From the NCBI GenBank assembly GCA_902470805.1, contig CABRHX010000005.1:1-64000 (forward strand): a DNA stretch of 64,000 bases. Direction: 5' to 3'. The position numbers were made by a program, and so were the translations under genes. Under the pieces are notes generated by a model. That model was not told the origin of the DNA, ran no database searches, and saw only the letters and a program-made list of their open reading frames with translations. Below are positions 34,937 through 43,590 of this stretch, one piece after another; within the stretch, counting starts at the first letter, position 1; each line of letters starts with the position of its first letter. Origin of the DNA: an uncultured Collinsella sp. GTDB lineage: Bacteria; Actinomycetota; Coriobacteriia; Coriobacteriales; Coriobacteriaceae.

Positions 34937-36220
34937 ATGAGCGAGCAGACTATCGGTACCACATGTGTTCAGGGCGGCTATCACCCGGGAGATGCCGAGC
35001 CGCGCCAGGTGCCCATTTACCAGTCCACCACGTGGAAGTACGACACGTCGGAGCATATGGGTAAGCTGTTTGACCTGGAGGAGTCGGGCTACTTCTACAG
35101 CCGCCTGCAGAACCCCACGTGCGATCTGGTTGCCGCCAAGATCTGCGAGATGGAGGGAGGCACCGCCGCGATGCTCACGAGCTCGGGCATGGCTGCGAAC
35201 TTCCTCGCGATCTTTAACGTGGCCGGTGCCGGCGATCATGTGGTCGCTAGCTCTGCCATTTACGGCGGTACGTATAACCTGCTCGCCCACACCATGGGCC
35301 GCATGGGCGTGACCTGCACGTTCGTTGCCCCCGACTGCACCGATGAGGAGCTCGAGGCAGCCTTTGAGCCCAATACCAAGCTCGTCTTTGGCGAGACGAT
35401 TGCCAACCCCGCCCTTGCCGTGCTCGATATTGAGCGCTTTGCCAAGGCCGCACATGACCACGGCGTGCCGCTGATGGTCGACAACACCTTCCCGACGCCT
35501 GTGATGTGCCGTCCCTTTGAGTGGGGCGCCGACATCGTTACGCACTCCACCACCAAGTACATGGATGGACATGCTGCCTACCTGGGCGGCGTGATCGTTG
35601 ACCACGGCCAGTTTGACTGGATGGCTCATGCGGAGAAGTTCCCGGGTCTCACCACGCCCGATGAGAGCTACCACGGCGTGACCTATGCCGAGAAGTTTGG
35701 TCGCGAGGGTGCCTTCATTACCAAGGCAACCGCTCAGCTCATGCGCGATCTTGGTCCTATGCAGAATCCGCAGGCGGCCTTCTTCCTGAACAGCTCGCTC
35801 GAGAGCCTGCATGTGCGCATGCCGCGTCATTGCGAGAACGGCCTGGCCGTTGCCAAGTTCCTGCAGAGCCATCCCAAGGTGCGCTTCGTGAGCTATCCGG
35901 GCCTGGAGGGCGATAAGTACTATGACATCGCTCAGAAGTACATGCCCAACGGTACCTGCGGCGTTGTGAGCTTTGGCTTTAACGGTGGTCGCGCGGCGGC
36001 CGAGACCTTTATGAAGAGCCTCAAGCTCGCCCAGATCGCCACGCATGTGGCCGACGCCCGCACCTGCTGCCTGCATCCCGCTAACGCTACGCACCGCCAG
36101 ATGAACGATGAGGAGCTCATCGCCTGCGGTATCTCCGCCGACATGGTGCGCCTGTCGTGCGGCCTCGAGGACACGGCCGATCTGATTGCCGACCTTGAGC
36201 AGGCGCTCGAGCAGTGCTAG
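34937..36220 (+). CDS. metY: O-acetylhomoserine sulfhydrylase / Cys-Met metabolism PLP enzyme
   Basis: 427-residue fold-type I PLP enzyme. Seen: FYSRLQNPTCD, TSSGMAANFLAI, VDNTFPTP and the Schiff-base lysine in HSTTKYMDGHAAYLGG; the length and the GVSFGFNG-type C-terminal region fit O-acetylhomoserine aminocarboxypropyltransferase, which makes homocysteine from sulphide. Methionine gamma-lyase is the main alternative; the residues that separate the two cannot be judged by eye. AAGGGAGC precedes the ATG. It stands alone between its leader palindrome and a strong terminator. Confidence 0.88.
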   Translation: MSEQTIGTTCVQGGYHPGDAEPRQVPIYQSTTWKYDTSEHMGKLFDLEESGYFYSRLQNPTCDLVAAKICEMEGGTAAMLTSSGMAANFLAIFNVAGAGDHVVASSAIYGGTYNLLAHTMGRMGVTCTFVAPDCTDEELEAAFEPNTKLVFGETIANPALAVLDIERFAKAAHDHGVPLMVDNTFPTPVMCRPFEWGADIVTHSTTKYMDGHAAYLGGVIVDHGQFDWMAHAEKFPGLTTPDESYHGVTYAEKFGREGAFITKATAQLMRDLGPMQNPQAAFFLNSSLESLHVRMPRHCENGLAVAKFLQSHPKVRFVSYPGLEGDKYYDIAQKYMPNGTCGVVSFGFNGGRAAAETFMKSLKLAQIATHVADARTCCLHPANATHRQMNDEELIACGISADMVRLSCGLEDTADLIADLEQALEQC

Positions 36221-36288
36221 GCTAGCGTTCGCACAAGGCGCCGATGCTGGCAGAAAGCTTCGGTGGCCTTTCGTTCCGATTCCGTAGG

Positions 36289-36337
36289 CGGGACCCCAAT
36301 CGCGACTGTTTACAGGCGATTGGGGCCCCGTTTTTTG
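36289..36337 (+). terminator. Terminator after metY
   Basis: GGACCCCAATCGC pairs with GCGATTGGGGCCCC, followed by TTTTTT. Confidence 0.92.
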
Positions 36338-36362
36338 CGTTGGACCACTCGAAAGGATGGAT

Positions 36363-37667
36363 ATGGAGAAAACTGCAGAGCAGCTGCGCCGCGAGCACAT
36401 TGCCCTAGAGGGCGACACCCATGGCAAGAACAAGTGGGCGATTCTGTTTACCGTGCTCATCATGACGTTTATGGTGTGTCTGGATTCGACCGTCGTGACC
36501 GTGGCGCTGCCCGTGATGCAAAAGGAGCTGGGCGTGGGCCTCGATCGCATTCAGCTGGTAAGCTCGGTGTATCTGCTTGCGACTTGCGTGGCTATGTTGC
36601 CGTTTGGCCGTCTGGGCGACGTGCGCGGCAAGGTGAATGTGTTCCAGTTGGGCGTCATCGTCTTTTCGGTCGGTTCGTTGCTGTGCGGCCTTTCGGCCTC
36701 GCTCGAGGTTCTTATCCTGGCACGCATTGTTCAGGGCGTCGGTTGCGCGGCGGCCATGGCTAACAACATGGGTATCATCACCGAGTCGTTTCCGGCGCGC
36801 GAACGAGGCCGTGCCATGGGTATTCTCGCGACCTTTGTGGCCCTCGGCATGATGTGTGGCCCCGTGCTCGGCGGCATGCTGGTGGCAAGCTTTCCTTGGG
36901 AGAGCATCTTCCTCATCAACCTGCCCATTGGCGTCATCTCGTTTATCGTGGGGCTCTACACGCTGCCGCATGTTAAGCCGGAGGCCGGCGAGCGCCCCAT
37001 GTCCCTGATCGAGGCCGCTCGTCGCTGCTTTGCAAATTCGGCCTTCACCATCAACCTTGCCTGCATGCTCATCGTGTTCGTTGGTATTGGCGCATCTGAG
37101 TTTATCCTGCCGTTCTATTTTCAGGACGCCCACGGCTTCGGTTCCGACATTTCCGGATTGCTCTTTTTGGCGCTGCCAATGGTGAATGCCTTTATCGGCC
37201 CGCTTTCGGGTACGGTTTCGGACCGTGTTGGCTGCGAGGGCCCCACGGCAGTCGGCCTGGGCGTGTACGTATGCGGTCTTTTTGCGGTAAGCACACTTGA
37301 CGAGCATTCTTCCATCCCTGTGATCGTGTGCTGTGTCGCGTTTATGTCGTGTGGTACTTCGATTTTCCAGAGCCCCAATAACTCGCTGTATATGGGCTCG
37401 GCTCCGCGCGAAGCGCTTGGCTTTGCAGGCAGTCTGGGCAGCTTGGCGCGCTATGCGGGCATGGCGCTGGGTATTACGGCAGGTTCGCATATCCTCTATG
37501 GGCAGATGAGCGTGGCGATGGGCGAGGCCGTGACCAGTTTTGTTGTAGGCCGTCCGGATGTATTCCTATTCGGCTTTCGATCGGTGTTCTATGTGCTTAT
37601 GGCTGTGGCCGCTGTGGGCTTTGCGCTCGCCATGGTGCGCTTGGTGAGGGTGCGCGCCCGCCATTAG
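36363..37667 (+). CDS. MFS transporter, DHA2 (14-span) drug:proton antiporter family
   Basis: 434-residue membrane transporter. After a polar N terminus of about 20 residues come TM1 with LDSTVVTVALPVM (motif D1), LPFGRLGDVRGKV (motif A), ARIVQGVGCAAAM (motif B) and LGMMCGPVLGGML (motif C). These identify a DHA2-type exporter, although the chain is somewhat shorter than usual (about 470-500). The ATG at 36363 has AAAGG six bases upstream; the ATG at 36357 is too close to it. The substrate is unknown. Confidence 0.88.
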   Translation: MEKTAEQLRREHIALEGDTHGKNKWAILFTVLIMTFMVCLDSTVVTVALPVMQKELGVGLDRIQLVSSVYLLATCVAMLPFGRLGDVRGKVNVFQLGVIVFSVGSLLCGLSASLEVLILARIVQGVGCAAAMANNMGIITESFPARERGRAMGILATFVALGMMCGPVLGGMLVASFPWESIFLINLPIGVISFIVGLYTLPHVKPEAGERPMSLIEAARRCFANSAFTINLACMLIVFVGIGASEFILPFYFQDAHGFGSDISGLLFLALPMVNAFIGPLSGTVSDRVGCEGPTAVGLGVYVCGLFAVSTLDEHSSIPVIVCCVAFMSCGTSIFQSPNNSLYMGSAPREALGFAGSLGSLARYAGMALGITAGSHILYGQMSVAMGEAVTSFVVGRPDVFLFGFRSVFYVLMAVAAVGFALAMVRLVRVRARH

Positions 37668-37824
37668 CTTTTTGGGAGGCTGTCTGCCACGATTCGCGCC
37701 GTCCCAAAAAGACTGGTTTGTGGTGCGATGCGGCTTGTGGGGCGGGCGGGGGTCGGTCCGTGGTAGACTATCGAACAACGTTTATTAATCGCGCGGTATC
37801 GTTGCCGTGAGAAGGGGTTGCGCC

Positions 37825-38403
37825 ATGCAGGAGCTTGAGGATCGTATTCGCCATGACGGCATCGTAAAGGCCGGTAACGTCCTTAAGGTTGATGCCTTCC
37901 TCAACCACCAATGCGACGTTGAGCTGTTCGACCACATGGGCGCCGAGTGGGCCCGTCTGTTCGAGGGTGTCGAGATCAACAAGATCCTGACGATCGAGGC
38001 TTCGGGCATTGGCATGGCTTGCATTGCAGCCCAGCATTTTGGCGGCGTGCCGGTGGTCTTTGCCAAGAAGGCCCAGTCCATCAACCTTGACGGCGAGCAG
38101 TATGCCACGACCATTTACTCCTTTACCAAGCAGAAGGAGTACCCGGTCATCGTTGGCAAGCGCTTCCTGTCCGAGGGCGACAAGGTCCTGATCATCGACG
38201 ACTTCTTGGCCAACGGGTGCGCGCTCGAGGGTCTTATCAAGATCTGCGAGGCTGCGGGTGCCGAGGTTGCCGGCATTGGCATCGCCGTTGAGAAGGGCTT
38301 CCAGGGCGGTGGCGATAAGCTTCGCGAGCGCGGCTTCCGCGTCGAGAGCCTGGCCCGTATCGCCGATATGGACTGCGAGACCGGCGAGATCACCTTCGCC
38401 TAA
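37825..38403 (+). CDS. xpt: Xanthine phosphoribosyltransferase
   Basis: 192-residue purine salvage enzyme making XMP from xanthine and PRPP. The PRPP motif is VLIIDDFLANGCAL; the N terminus (LEDRIRHDGIVKAGNVLKVDAFLNHQ) and VEKGFQGGGDKL are typical of Xpt. AAGGGG precedes the ATG at 37825. No purine riboswitch was found upstream, and no xanthine permease follows. Confidence 0.93.
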   Translation: MQELEDRIRHDGIVKAGNVLKVDAFLNHQCDVELFDHMGAEWARLFEGVEINKILTIEASGIGMACIAAQHFGGVPVVFAKKAQSINLDGEQYATTIYSFTKQKEYPVIVGKRFLSEGDKVLIIDDFLANGCALEGLIKICEAAGAEVAGIGIAVEKGFQGGGDKLRERGFRVESLARIADMDCETGEITFA

Positions 38404-38430
38404 GCGCGCAGCACAAGCGATTGGTATGCG

Positions 38431-38468
38431 ATGTGACAAAGGGACTTTCCCTTTGTCACATTTTTTGT
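38431..38468 (+). terminator. Terminator after xpt
   Basis: ATGTGACAAAGGGA pairs with TCCCTTTGTCACAT, then TTTTTT. Confidence 0.95.
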
Positions 38469-38486
38469 ATGAGGGGAGGTGTTGAT

Positions 38487-38867
38487 ATGGATGAGAACAA
38501 GATGGGATGGCGTGAGTATGCGCACTATGCCGAGATGTCGGTCGAGGAGTTGGCGCGCGATTGCGAGGTGCAGGTGTTTCGCGCGACGGGCCCGGGTGGG
38601 CAGGGCGTGAACACGACGGACTCGGCGGTGCGCATGAAGCATGGGCCCACGGGGATTACCGTGACGGCGCGCGAGAGCCGTAGTCAGTTTCAGAATCGTG
38701 CGAGCTGCCTGCGTAAGCTGAGGGCAGAGCTTGAGCGTCGTGGCCGTCCGCCGCGCCGACGCGTAAAGACCAAGGTGCCTCAGCGCTCTCGCCAGCGCAG
38801 GCTCAATGACAAGCACTTCAACGCCATTAAAAAGGCCAACCGTCGCAAGCCGGGCAGCGACGAATAG
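38487..38867 (+). CDS. RF-1 domain (GGQ) release-factor-like protein
   Basis: 126-residue protein with the peptidyl-tRNA hydrolysis motif: FRATGPGGQGVNTTDSAVR (residues about 36-54). It lacks codon-recognition domains and ends in a strongly basic tail (RRGRPPRRRVKTK, then many Lys and Arg), as in ArfB/YaeJ, which rescue stalled ribosomes. It may alternatively belong to the short RF-H-like group. GGGGAGGTG precedes the ATG. The tmRNA system cannot be judged from this window. Confidence 0.82.
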   Translation: MDENKMGWREYAHYAEMSVEELARDCEVQVFRATGPGGQGVNTTDSAVRMKHGPTGITVTARESRSQFQNRASCLRKLRAELERRGRPPRRRVKTKVPQRSRQRRLNDKHFNAIKKANRRKPGSDE

Positions 38868-38875
38868 CTTCCTCA

Positions 38876-38946
38876 TAAGTTGCGGTGAAATAGGGATTGT
38901 TTTGCGGCTTTAGCTGCATAAACAGTCCCTATTTCACCGCAACTTA
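38876..38946. repeat. Family-1 palindromic repeat, copy 3
   Basis: 71-bp hairpin whose arms match over 27 bases with one wobble-type difference, beginning TAAGTTGCGGTGAAATAGGG. It fills the gap between convergent genes, eight bases after the stop of the lipid kinase gene. Confidence 0.93.
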
Positions 38947-38953
38947 GGTGGGG

Positions 38954-39916
38954 TTAGCGGGTTGGGTGCCAGACCTCGAGGACGGCGGGAAGGATGTCTA
39001 CCTCGATGCGCGAGGCGACAACGGGCTCGCCGTCGGCCTGGATGGGGTACTCGGGCTCCTCAAAGGTGAGCTCGGCATGGCGACAGCGTCGCATGCGAAC
39101 CGGTGGCAGCTTGGTGTGGTGGCCATCTTTGGCCGAAAGGAACATGGGAAGCGCGACCGCGCGCGGAACGGGGCCGCAGGCGTAGCAGACGTCGAGTATG
39201 CCGTCGCAGGGATTGGCATCGGGACAGATGCGATAGCCCGAGCCATAGGTGGGGCCCAGCTGAATTGCCATGATGATTGCCCTCACGCGCTCGGCGGGCG
39301 CCCCGTCAAAGCTGACTGTCATGGGGTAGTTGCGATAGCGTAGGCCAAACTGCTCAAGTCCCGAGAGGGTGTAGAGCGGCGTACCGGTGAGACCCGTCTT
39401 TTTGCGCAGCTCGGTGGTGCCCAGGCCGATGGCGGCATCGATGCCGATCGAAAGCGTCTGGTCGTAGTACTCAACGGTAGCCTCGCCGCTGCCGCTCGCA
39501 GGGCTCCAAGAGCGAATGCGCCCGATGTCCTGACGCTGCAGCTCGCAGGTGAGCAGCGCGCCAAAATCCTTGCCGGAGAAATCGTCGATGCCGAGCGTCT
39601 GGGCAAAATCGTTGCCGGAGCCCACGGGCAGGACGGCAAGAGCGGGGCGGGCGTCCTCCTTTTGCGTCATAAGCCCGTTGACGACCTCGTGAATCACGCC
39701 GTCGCCGCCAAGGGCGATAACGGTGCGATAGTCCTGAGCCTGTGCGGCCAGCTCCTTGGCGTGTCCCATACGCTCGGTCAACACCAGGTCAAACTGGGAT
39801 GCGCGTGCGGTCATGTCCAAAAAGCGCTGCAGGTGCTCGGCAACTTCGCGCGCCGCACCCGACTGGGCGGCTGGGTTGGCGATGATGAGCGTGCGACCAA
39901 AATCAGTTGCGTGCAT
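38954..39916 (-). CDS. Diacylglycerol kinase-family lipid kinase (YegS/DgkB-like)
   Basis: 320-residue soluble lipid kinase. The N-terminal catalytic domain starts TLIIANPAAQSG, carries VIALGGDGVIHEVVNGL (the GGDG nucleotide motif) and VLPVGSGNDFAQTL; the C-terminal beta domain ends with EYPIQADGEPV. It phosphorylates diacylglycerol or a related lipid at the membrane surface. The ATG at 39916 is chosen for its GGGAG site; the open frame extends 24 codons further up. Confidence 0.88.
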   Translation of the reverse strand: MHATDFGRTLIIANPAAQSGAAREVAEHLQRFLDMTARASQFDLVLTERMGHAKELAAQAQDYRTVIALGGDGVIHEVVNGLMTQKEDARPALAVLPVGSGNDFAQTLGIDDFSGKDFGALLTCELQRQDIGRIRSWSPASGSGEATVEYYDQTLSIGIDAAIGLGTTELRKKTGLTGTPLYTLSGLEQFGLRYRNYPMTVSFDGAPAERVRAIIMAIQLGPTYGSGYRICPDANPCDGILDVCYACGPVPRAVALPMFLSAKDGHHTKLPPVRMRRCRHAELTFEEPEYPIQADGEPVVASRIEVDILPAVLEVWHPTR

Positions 39917-40002
39917 GGGGCGACTCCCGGCGTGTGACATGGCAGTGCGGTCGCGTTCAGGTCGAATTGCCCCTGATTGTGGCTGCACGGCGATTATTAC
40001 AT

Positions 40003-41424
40003 CTACTCTATCAGGTCGTTGTGGCGCTCGATAGCATCCGCTACCGTACCGCCCTCATCCACAATAAGCGAACGGCGCTTGGGAGAGATGATGCGCTGGG
40101 CAGGGTACACGCCGCGGTGCCCGCCGGTTAAGTAGCTGATAAAGGCCACGATGACAAAGAACCCGGCGGCCGTGCCGTGGAACAGGTCGATGGCCATCAT
40201 GCAGGTGGTGATGGGCACGTTGAGGCCGGCGCAGAACACTCCGAGCATGCCGAGAGCCGCCAGAAAACTGGGGTCGAGCCCGGTAAGGCAACCGATCCAG
40301 CCACCGAGTGCCGCGCCGATGCCAAACAGGGGCGTGACCTCGCCGCCTTGGAAGCCCGCGCCCAGGGTAAGCGCTGTGACGACCAACTTGATGGCTGCGT
40401 CCGCCAGGGTGGTGTTGCCGGCAAATCCGGCGCCGGAAAGCCACGTGGAAAGGCCGGCGTAGTCCCAGGCGTCGAGGAGGGCATAGGCGGCCAAAACCAC
40501 GAGTGCGCCTATGAGTGCGCGAACGAGGTAGTTGGTGATAAAGCGACCGTATAGGCTCTTGACGGTTCGAACCGACCAGGCAAAGAGGCGTGCCGTCAGA
40601 CCGAAGATAATTGCGCTGATAACAACGATGACGACCGTTTTGGGCGTCATAGCGGGAACGCTGGCGATGACATTCGCTTCGTACTCGGTACCTAGGGCGA
40701 GTGATGTAAAGTAGCCGGTAAACGAGGCGACCAGGCAGTAGATGCCCGCGGTGTAGTCGATCTTGCCGATAAAGCACATCTCCATGCCAAAGAAAGCTCC
40801 GGCAAGGGGCGAGCCGAATACGGCGCCAAAGGCCGACGAGATGCCGGCGAGCATGAGGTCGTGGTGGTCATGCTTTTTGAGGTGGGCGAGGCTCGAGATG
40901 TTGCTGGCGATGGTGCCGCCAATCTGCACCGCAGCTCCCTCGCGACCGGCCGATCCGCCCGTTAGGTGCGTGAGCGTGGAGCAGACGAAGGTGAGGACGG
41001 CCATGCGCATATGGATGAGGCGTGTGCCCAGAGCGGAGTCGATGACCAGGTTGTTGCCACGCTTGGCGGCGAGACCGTGGTTTTTGTACACCCATGCGGT
41101 GGCAACGCCCACAACGGGAAGCAGCGCGTAAATCCACGCATGGTGCTCGCGATAGTCGGTCGCGATATTCAGCGAGGCCAAAAACGCCCAAGCGGCAACG
41201 CCCATGGCGAGCGAGACGATGACGACGAGTACGAGCAACTTGGCGCTCGCGAGTAGGTTGCGGGCGTTGCGGCGCGTGTCGGCAGCCAAGAGCTGCTCAG
41301 AGCGGGTGAGCTGATGCCTGCCCGCCGTGATGACGTCGTTCAGGGAGAAAAAACCGCCTTCGTCGAGCGGCTGGGAATGATCCTGCGCTTCGTTTGCGCT
41401 TTCGGGTTTGTCGTTATGAGCCAT
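40003..41424 (-). CDS. CLC family anion transporter, probably fluoride-type
   Basis: 473-residue membrane protein with the CLC fold. The second anion-site motif reads THLTGGSAGREGAAVQIGG, and the third is GGEVTPLFGIGAALGG. In Cl-/H+ antiporters the first pair is GSGIP and GREGP; the form with GGSAGREG-T/A-AVQ-M/I-GG is what I know from CLC-F fluoride/proton antiporters, so I favour fluoride export. The N-terminal 60 residues are cytoplasmic and polar. AAAGAGGAAC precedes the ATG at 41424. No fluoride riboswitch was found upstream. Confidence 0.82.
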   Translation of the reverse strand: MAHNDKPESANEAQDHSQPLDEGGFFSLNDVITAGRHQLTRSEQLLAADTRRNARNLLASAKLLVLVVIVSLAMGVAAWAFLASLNIATDYREHHAWIYALLPVVGVATAWVYKNHGLAAKRGNNLVIDSALGTRLIHMRMAVLTFVCSTLTHLTGGSAGREGAAVQIGGTIASNISSLAHLKKHDHHDLMLAGISSAFGAVFGSPLAGAFFGMEMCFIGKIDYTAGIYCLVASFTGYFTSLALGTEYEANVIASVPAMTPKTVVIVVISAIIFGLTARLFAWSVRTVKSLYGRFITNYLVRALIGALVVLAAYALLDAWDYAGLSTWLSGAGFAGNTTLADAAIKLVVTALTLGAGFQGGEVTPLFGIGAALGGWIGCLTGLDPSFLAALGMLGVFCAGLNVPITTCMMAIDLFHGTAAGFFVIVAFISYLTGGHRGVYPAQRIISPKRRSLIVDEGGTVADAIERHNDLIE

Positions 41425-41634
41425 ACGTTCCTCTTTTAGGTTGCAACGCAAGCATTATAAAACGCGGTAAACGCGACGAGCCGGTGGGTCGGTTTCCATT
41501 CTGTTTCGCGGCTTGCAACCGACAGGTGTATTTGCGGGTACAGGCCGAGTCGCGGTCGTGCATCGGGGGATTATACTGAGACAAGCATAAAGAATCGGCG
41601 CCCCTGTTGTGCGCCGTGGCATTAAGAGGTGCAT

Positions 41635-42897
41635 ATGGCAGAGAAACTCATTCCGCTGGAGGACGCGCAGTCGATTGTTCTGTCGCACGTTGCTCCGACC
41701 GATCTCGTCGAGATTCCCGTGTGGCAGGCCTCCGGTCTTCCCTTGGCCGAGGACGCGGTGGCCGATATCGACATCTCGCCGTTTGCCAACAGCGCTATGG
41801 ACGGATATGCCGTGCGCTCGGCGGACTTGGCGCAGGCATCTGGCGAGGCGCCGGTGACGCTCGACGTTATCGGACACGAGGCCGCGGGCCATGTCTTTGA
41901 GGGCACAATCGGCGCGGGCGAGACCGTCCGCATCATGACGGGCGCGCCGGTGCCCGAAGGTGCCGATGCCGTGGTGAAGTACGAGATCGTCGACGTACTC
42001 GATGGCGACGGCAACGAGGGCTCGCACGTTCGCTTCTTGGCGCCTGCCAAGGTAGGGGAGAACGTTCGCTCTGCCGCCGAGGAGGCCCATGCCGGCGATG
42101 TTGTGATGCATGCCGGCGAGGTCGTGGCTCCGGCGGGCGCCGGCTTGCTGGCAAGCGCCGGATACGCGAGCGTGAAGGTGCACGCTGCCCCACGTGTGGG
42201 CATCATCTCGCTGGGCACGGAACTGGTCGCACCGAGTAAGGTACCGGCGCGCGGTCAGATTCGCGATTCCAACTCCTCGGCGCTGATGGCCGAGGCGCTC
42301 GATGCCGGCGCCGAGCCCGTGTTCTACGGTATTGCGCCCGACGATGAGCAGGCGATTGGCGAGCTGGTGCATCGCGCCACGCGAGAGTGCGATTTTGTCA
42401 TTACGAGCGGCGGCGCCTCGGCGGGCGATTACGACTACGTGACGGCGCTCGTCCGGCGCGAGGGCGTGGTGCTGTTCGATCGCATCTCGATGCGTCCGGG
42501 CAAGGCCATCACGTTTGGCTTGCTCGGGGGCAAGCCCTACCTAGGGCTTTCAGGCAATCCGGCCGCGGCGTATGTGGGCTTTGAGATGCTCGCCCGTCCG
42601 GCGATTCGCAAGATGCGCGGCTTTGCCGAGGGCGTGCGTCCCGTGCAGCAGGCGACGCTCACGCACGGCGTGAAGAAGCGACAGCGTCGCCGCTTCTTCG
42701 ATCGCGCCACGGTTTTGCGCGACCCCGAGACCGGTGAGCTGTTGGTGACCGAGGCCAATACGCAGAATTCGGCGCTGCTCGGCACGATGCAGCGGGCCAA
42801 TTGCCTGCTGCGTATTGACGAAGGACCGTGCGAGCTCAAGGCGGGCGACGTCGTGGATGTCGTGCGTGTCGACCTGCCCGAGGGAACGGTGCTGTAG
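41635..42897 (+). CDS. moeA: Molybdopterin molybdotransferase MoeA
   Basis: 420-residue enzyme that inserts molybdate into adenylated molybdopterin. Seen: SAMDGYAVR (residues about 48-56), RIMTGAPVPEGADAVV, GIISLGTEL, the SGGASAGDYDYV active-site loop, and LSGNPAAAYVGFE. AAGAGG is placed before the ATG at 41635. It begins a molybdenum unit: moeA, moaB/mogA and, after a separate promoter, modABC. Its product serves the formate dehydrogenase encoded 18 kb downstream. Confidence 0.95.
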   Translation: MAEKLIPLEDAQSIVLSHVAPTDLVEIPVWQASGLPLAEDAVADIDISPFANSAMDGYAVRSADLAQASGEAPVTLDVIGHEAAGHVFEGTIGAGETVRIMTGAPVPEGADAVVKYEIVDVLDGDGNEGSHVRFLAPAKVGENVRSAAEEAHAGDVVMHAGEVVAPAGAGLLASAGYASVKVHAAPRVGIISLGTELVAPSKVPARGQIRDSNSSALMAEALDAGAEPVFYGIAPDDEQAIGELVHRATRECDFVITSGGASAGDYDYVTALVRREGVVLFDRISMRPGKAITFGLLGGKPYLGLSGNPAAAYVGFEMLARPAIRKMRGFAEGVRPVQQATLTHGVKKRQRRRFFDRATVLRDPETGELLVTEANTQNSALLGTMQRANCLLRIDEGPCELKAGDVVDVVRVDLPEGTVL

Positions 42898-42907
42898 GAG
42901 GAAGACT

Positions 42908-43387
42908 ATGGAGCTGAAGATTTCGATTGTGACGTGTTCGGACACGCGCGATCTTGCGCAGGACGAGGCGGGTGCCGCGCTCGAGGAGCTTATCGAGGCG
43001 CAGGGCTGGACGGTCGCCTCACATGTGGTCGTGCGCGACGACGTCAGCGAAATCGGTGATGCCATTGTGGAAGCCGCCGATGAGTGCCACGCCAATGTCG
43101 TGCTCACCTGCGGCGGCACGGGTCTTTCGATGCGCGATGTAACGCCCGAGGCGACGCGTTCCGTCTGCGACCGCGATGTGCCGGGTATTGCCGAGGCGAT
43201 TCGCGCGTACTCGATGACCAAGACGCGCCGCGCAATGCTCTCGCGTGCTATTTGCATGCAACGAGGTCATACACTTGTCGTAAACATTCCCGGTTCTACG
43301 AAGGCCGCCCGCGAAAGCTGGGAGGCCATAGCGGACCAGCTGGAGCATGCGGCTCAGATGACAGCGGGCGGCGGACATACCAACTAG
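42908..43387 (+). CDS. MogA/MoaB family molybdopterin adenylyltransferase
   Basis: 159-residue enzyme that adenylates molybdopterin before MoeA acts. Seen: VTCSDTRD at the N terminus, VLTCGGTGLSMRDVTPEAT (substrate loop) and VVNIPGSTKAARESW. Ten bases separate it from moeA, and GGAGGAAG lies before its ATG. MogA and MoaB cannot be told apart by eye. Confidence 0.93.
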   Translation: MELKISIVTCSDTRDLAQDEAGAALEELIEAQGWTVASHVVVRDDVSEIGDAIVEAADECHANVVLTCGGTGLSMRDVTPEATRSVCDRDVPGIAEAIRAYSMTKTRRAMLSRAICMQRGHTLVVNIPGSTKAARESWEAIADQLEHAAQMTAGGGHTN

Positions 43388-43487
43388 GTGGTTTACCTGC
43401 GGCGGGGCGACCTGAACGGCTGCTCCGCTTTTGTTTTCCGCCGAAGCGACGCCGAGGTGCACGGTAACTTGAAACTATATTCTCTGA

Positions 43488-43530
43488 CGAGAATAATTTC
43501 TCACTATCATTATTCTCGCAGAAGTATAAT
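43488..43530 (+). promoter_or_regulatory. Palindromic operator and promoter before modABC
   Basis: CGAGAATAAT (43488-43497) and ATTATTCTCG (43509-43518) are perfect 10-base inverted repeats 11 bases apart. A consensus TATAAT follows at 43525-43530, and the palindrome covers the -35 zone. A repressor responding to molybdate, of ModE type or otherwise, is the natural candidate to bind here. Confidence 0.7.
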
Positions 43531-43590
43531 CTGATTGCAGATTAAAGCCCGCGGTGCGGTACCCGGGCACAAGGTCCGAAAGGGTTGAAT

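Noticed and set aside
37740..37824. Purine riboswitch before xpt
   Set aside because: The conserved loop sequences are absent; only a ribosome site and a possible -10 box are visible.
41425..41640. Fluoride riboswitch before the CLC gene or before moeA, and a Moco riboswitch before moeA
   Set aside because: None of the conserved core segments could be found by eye in this stretch.
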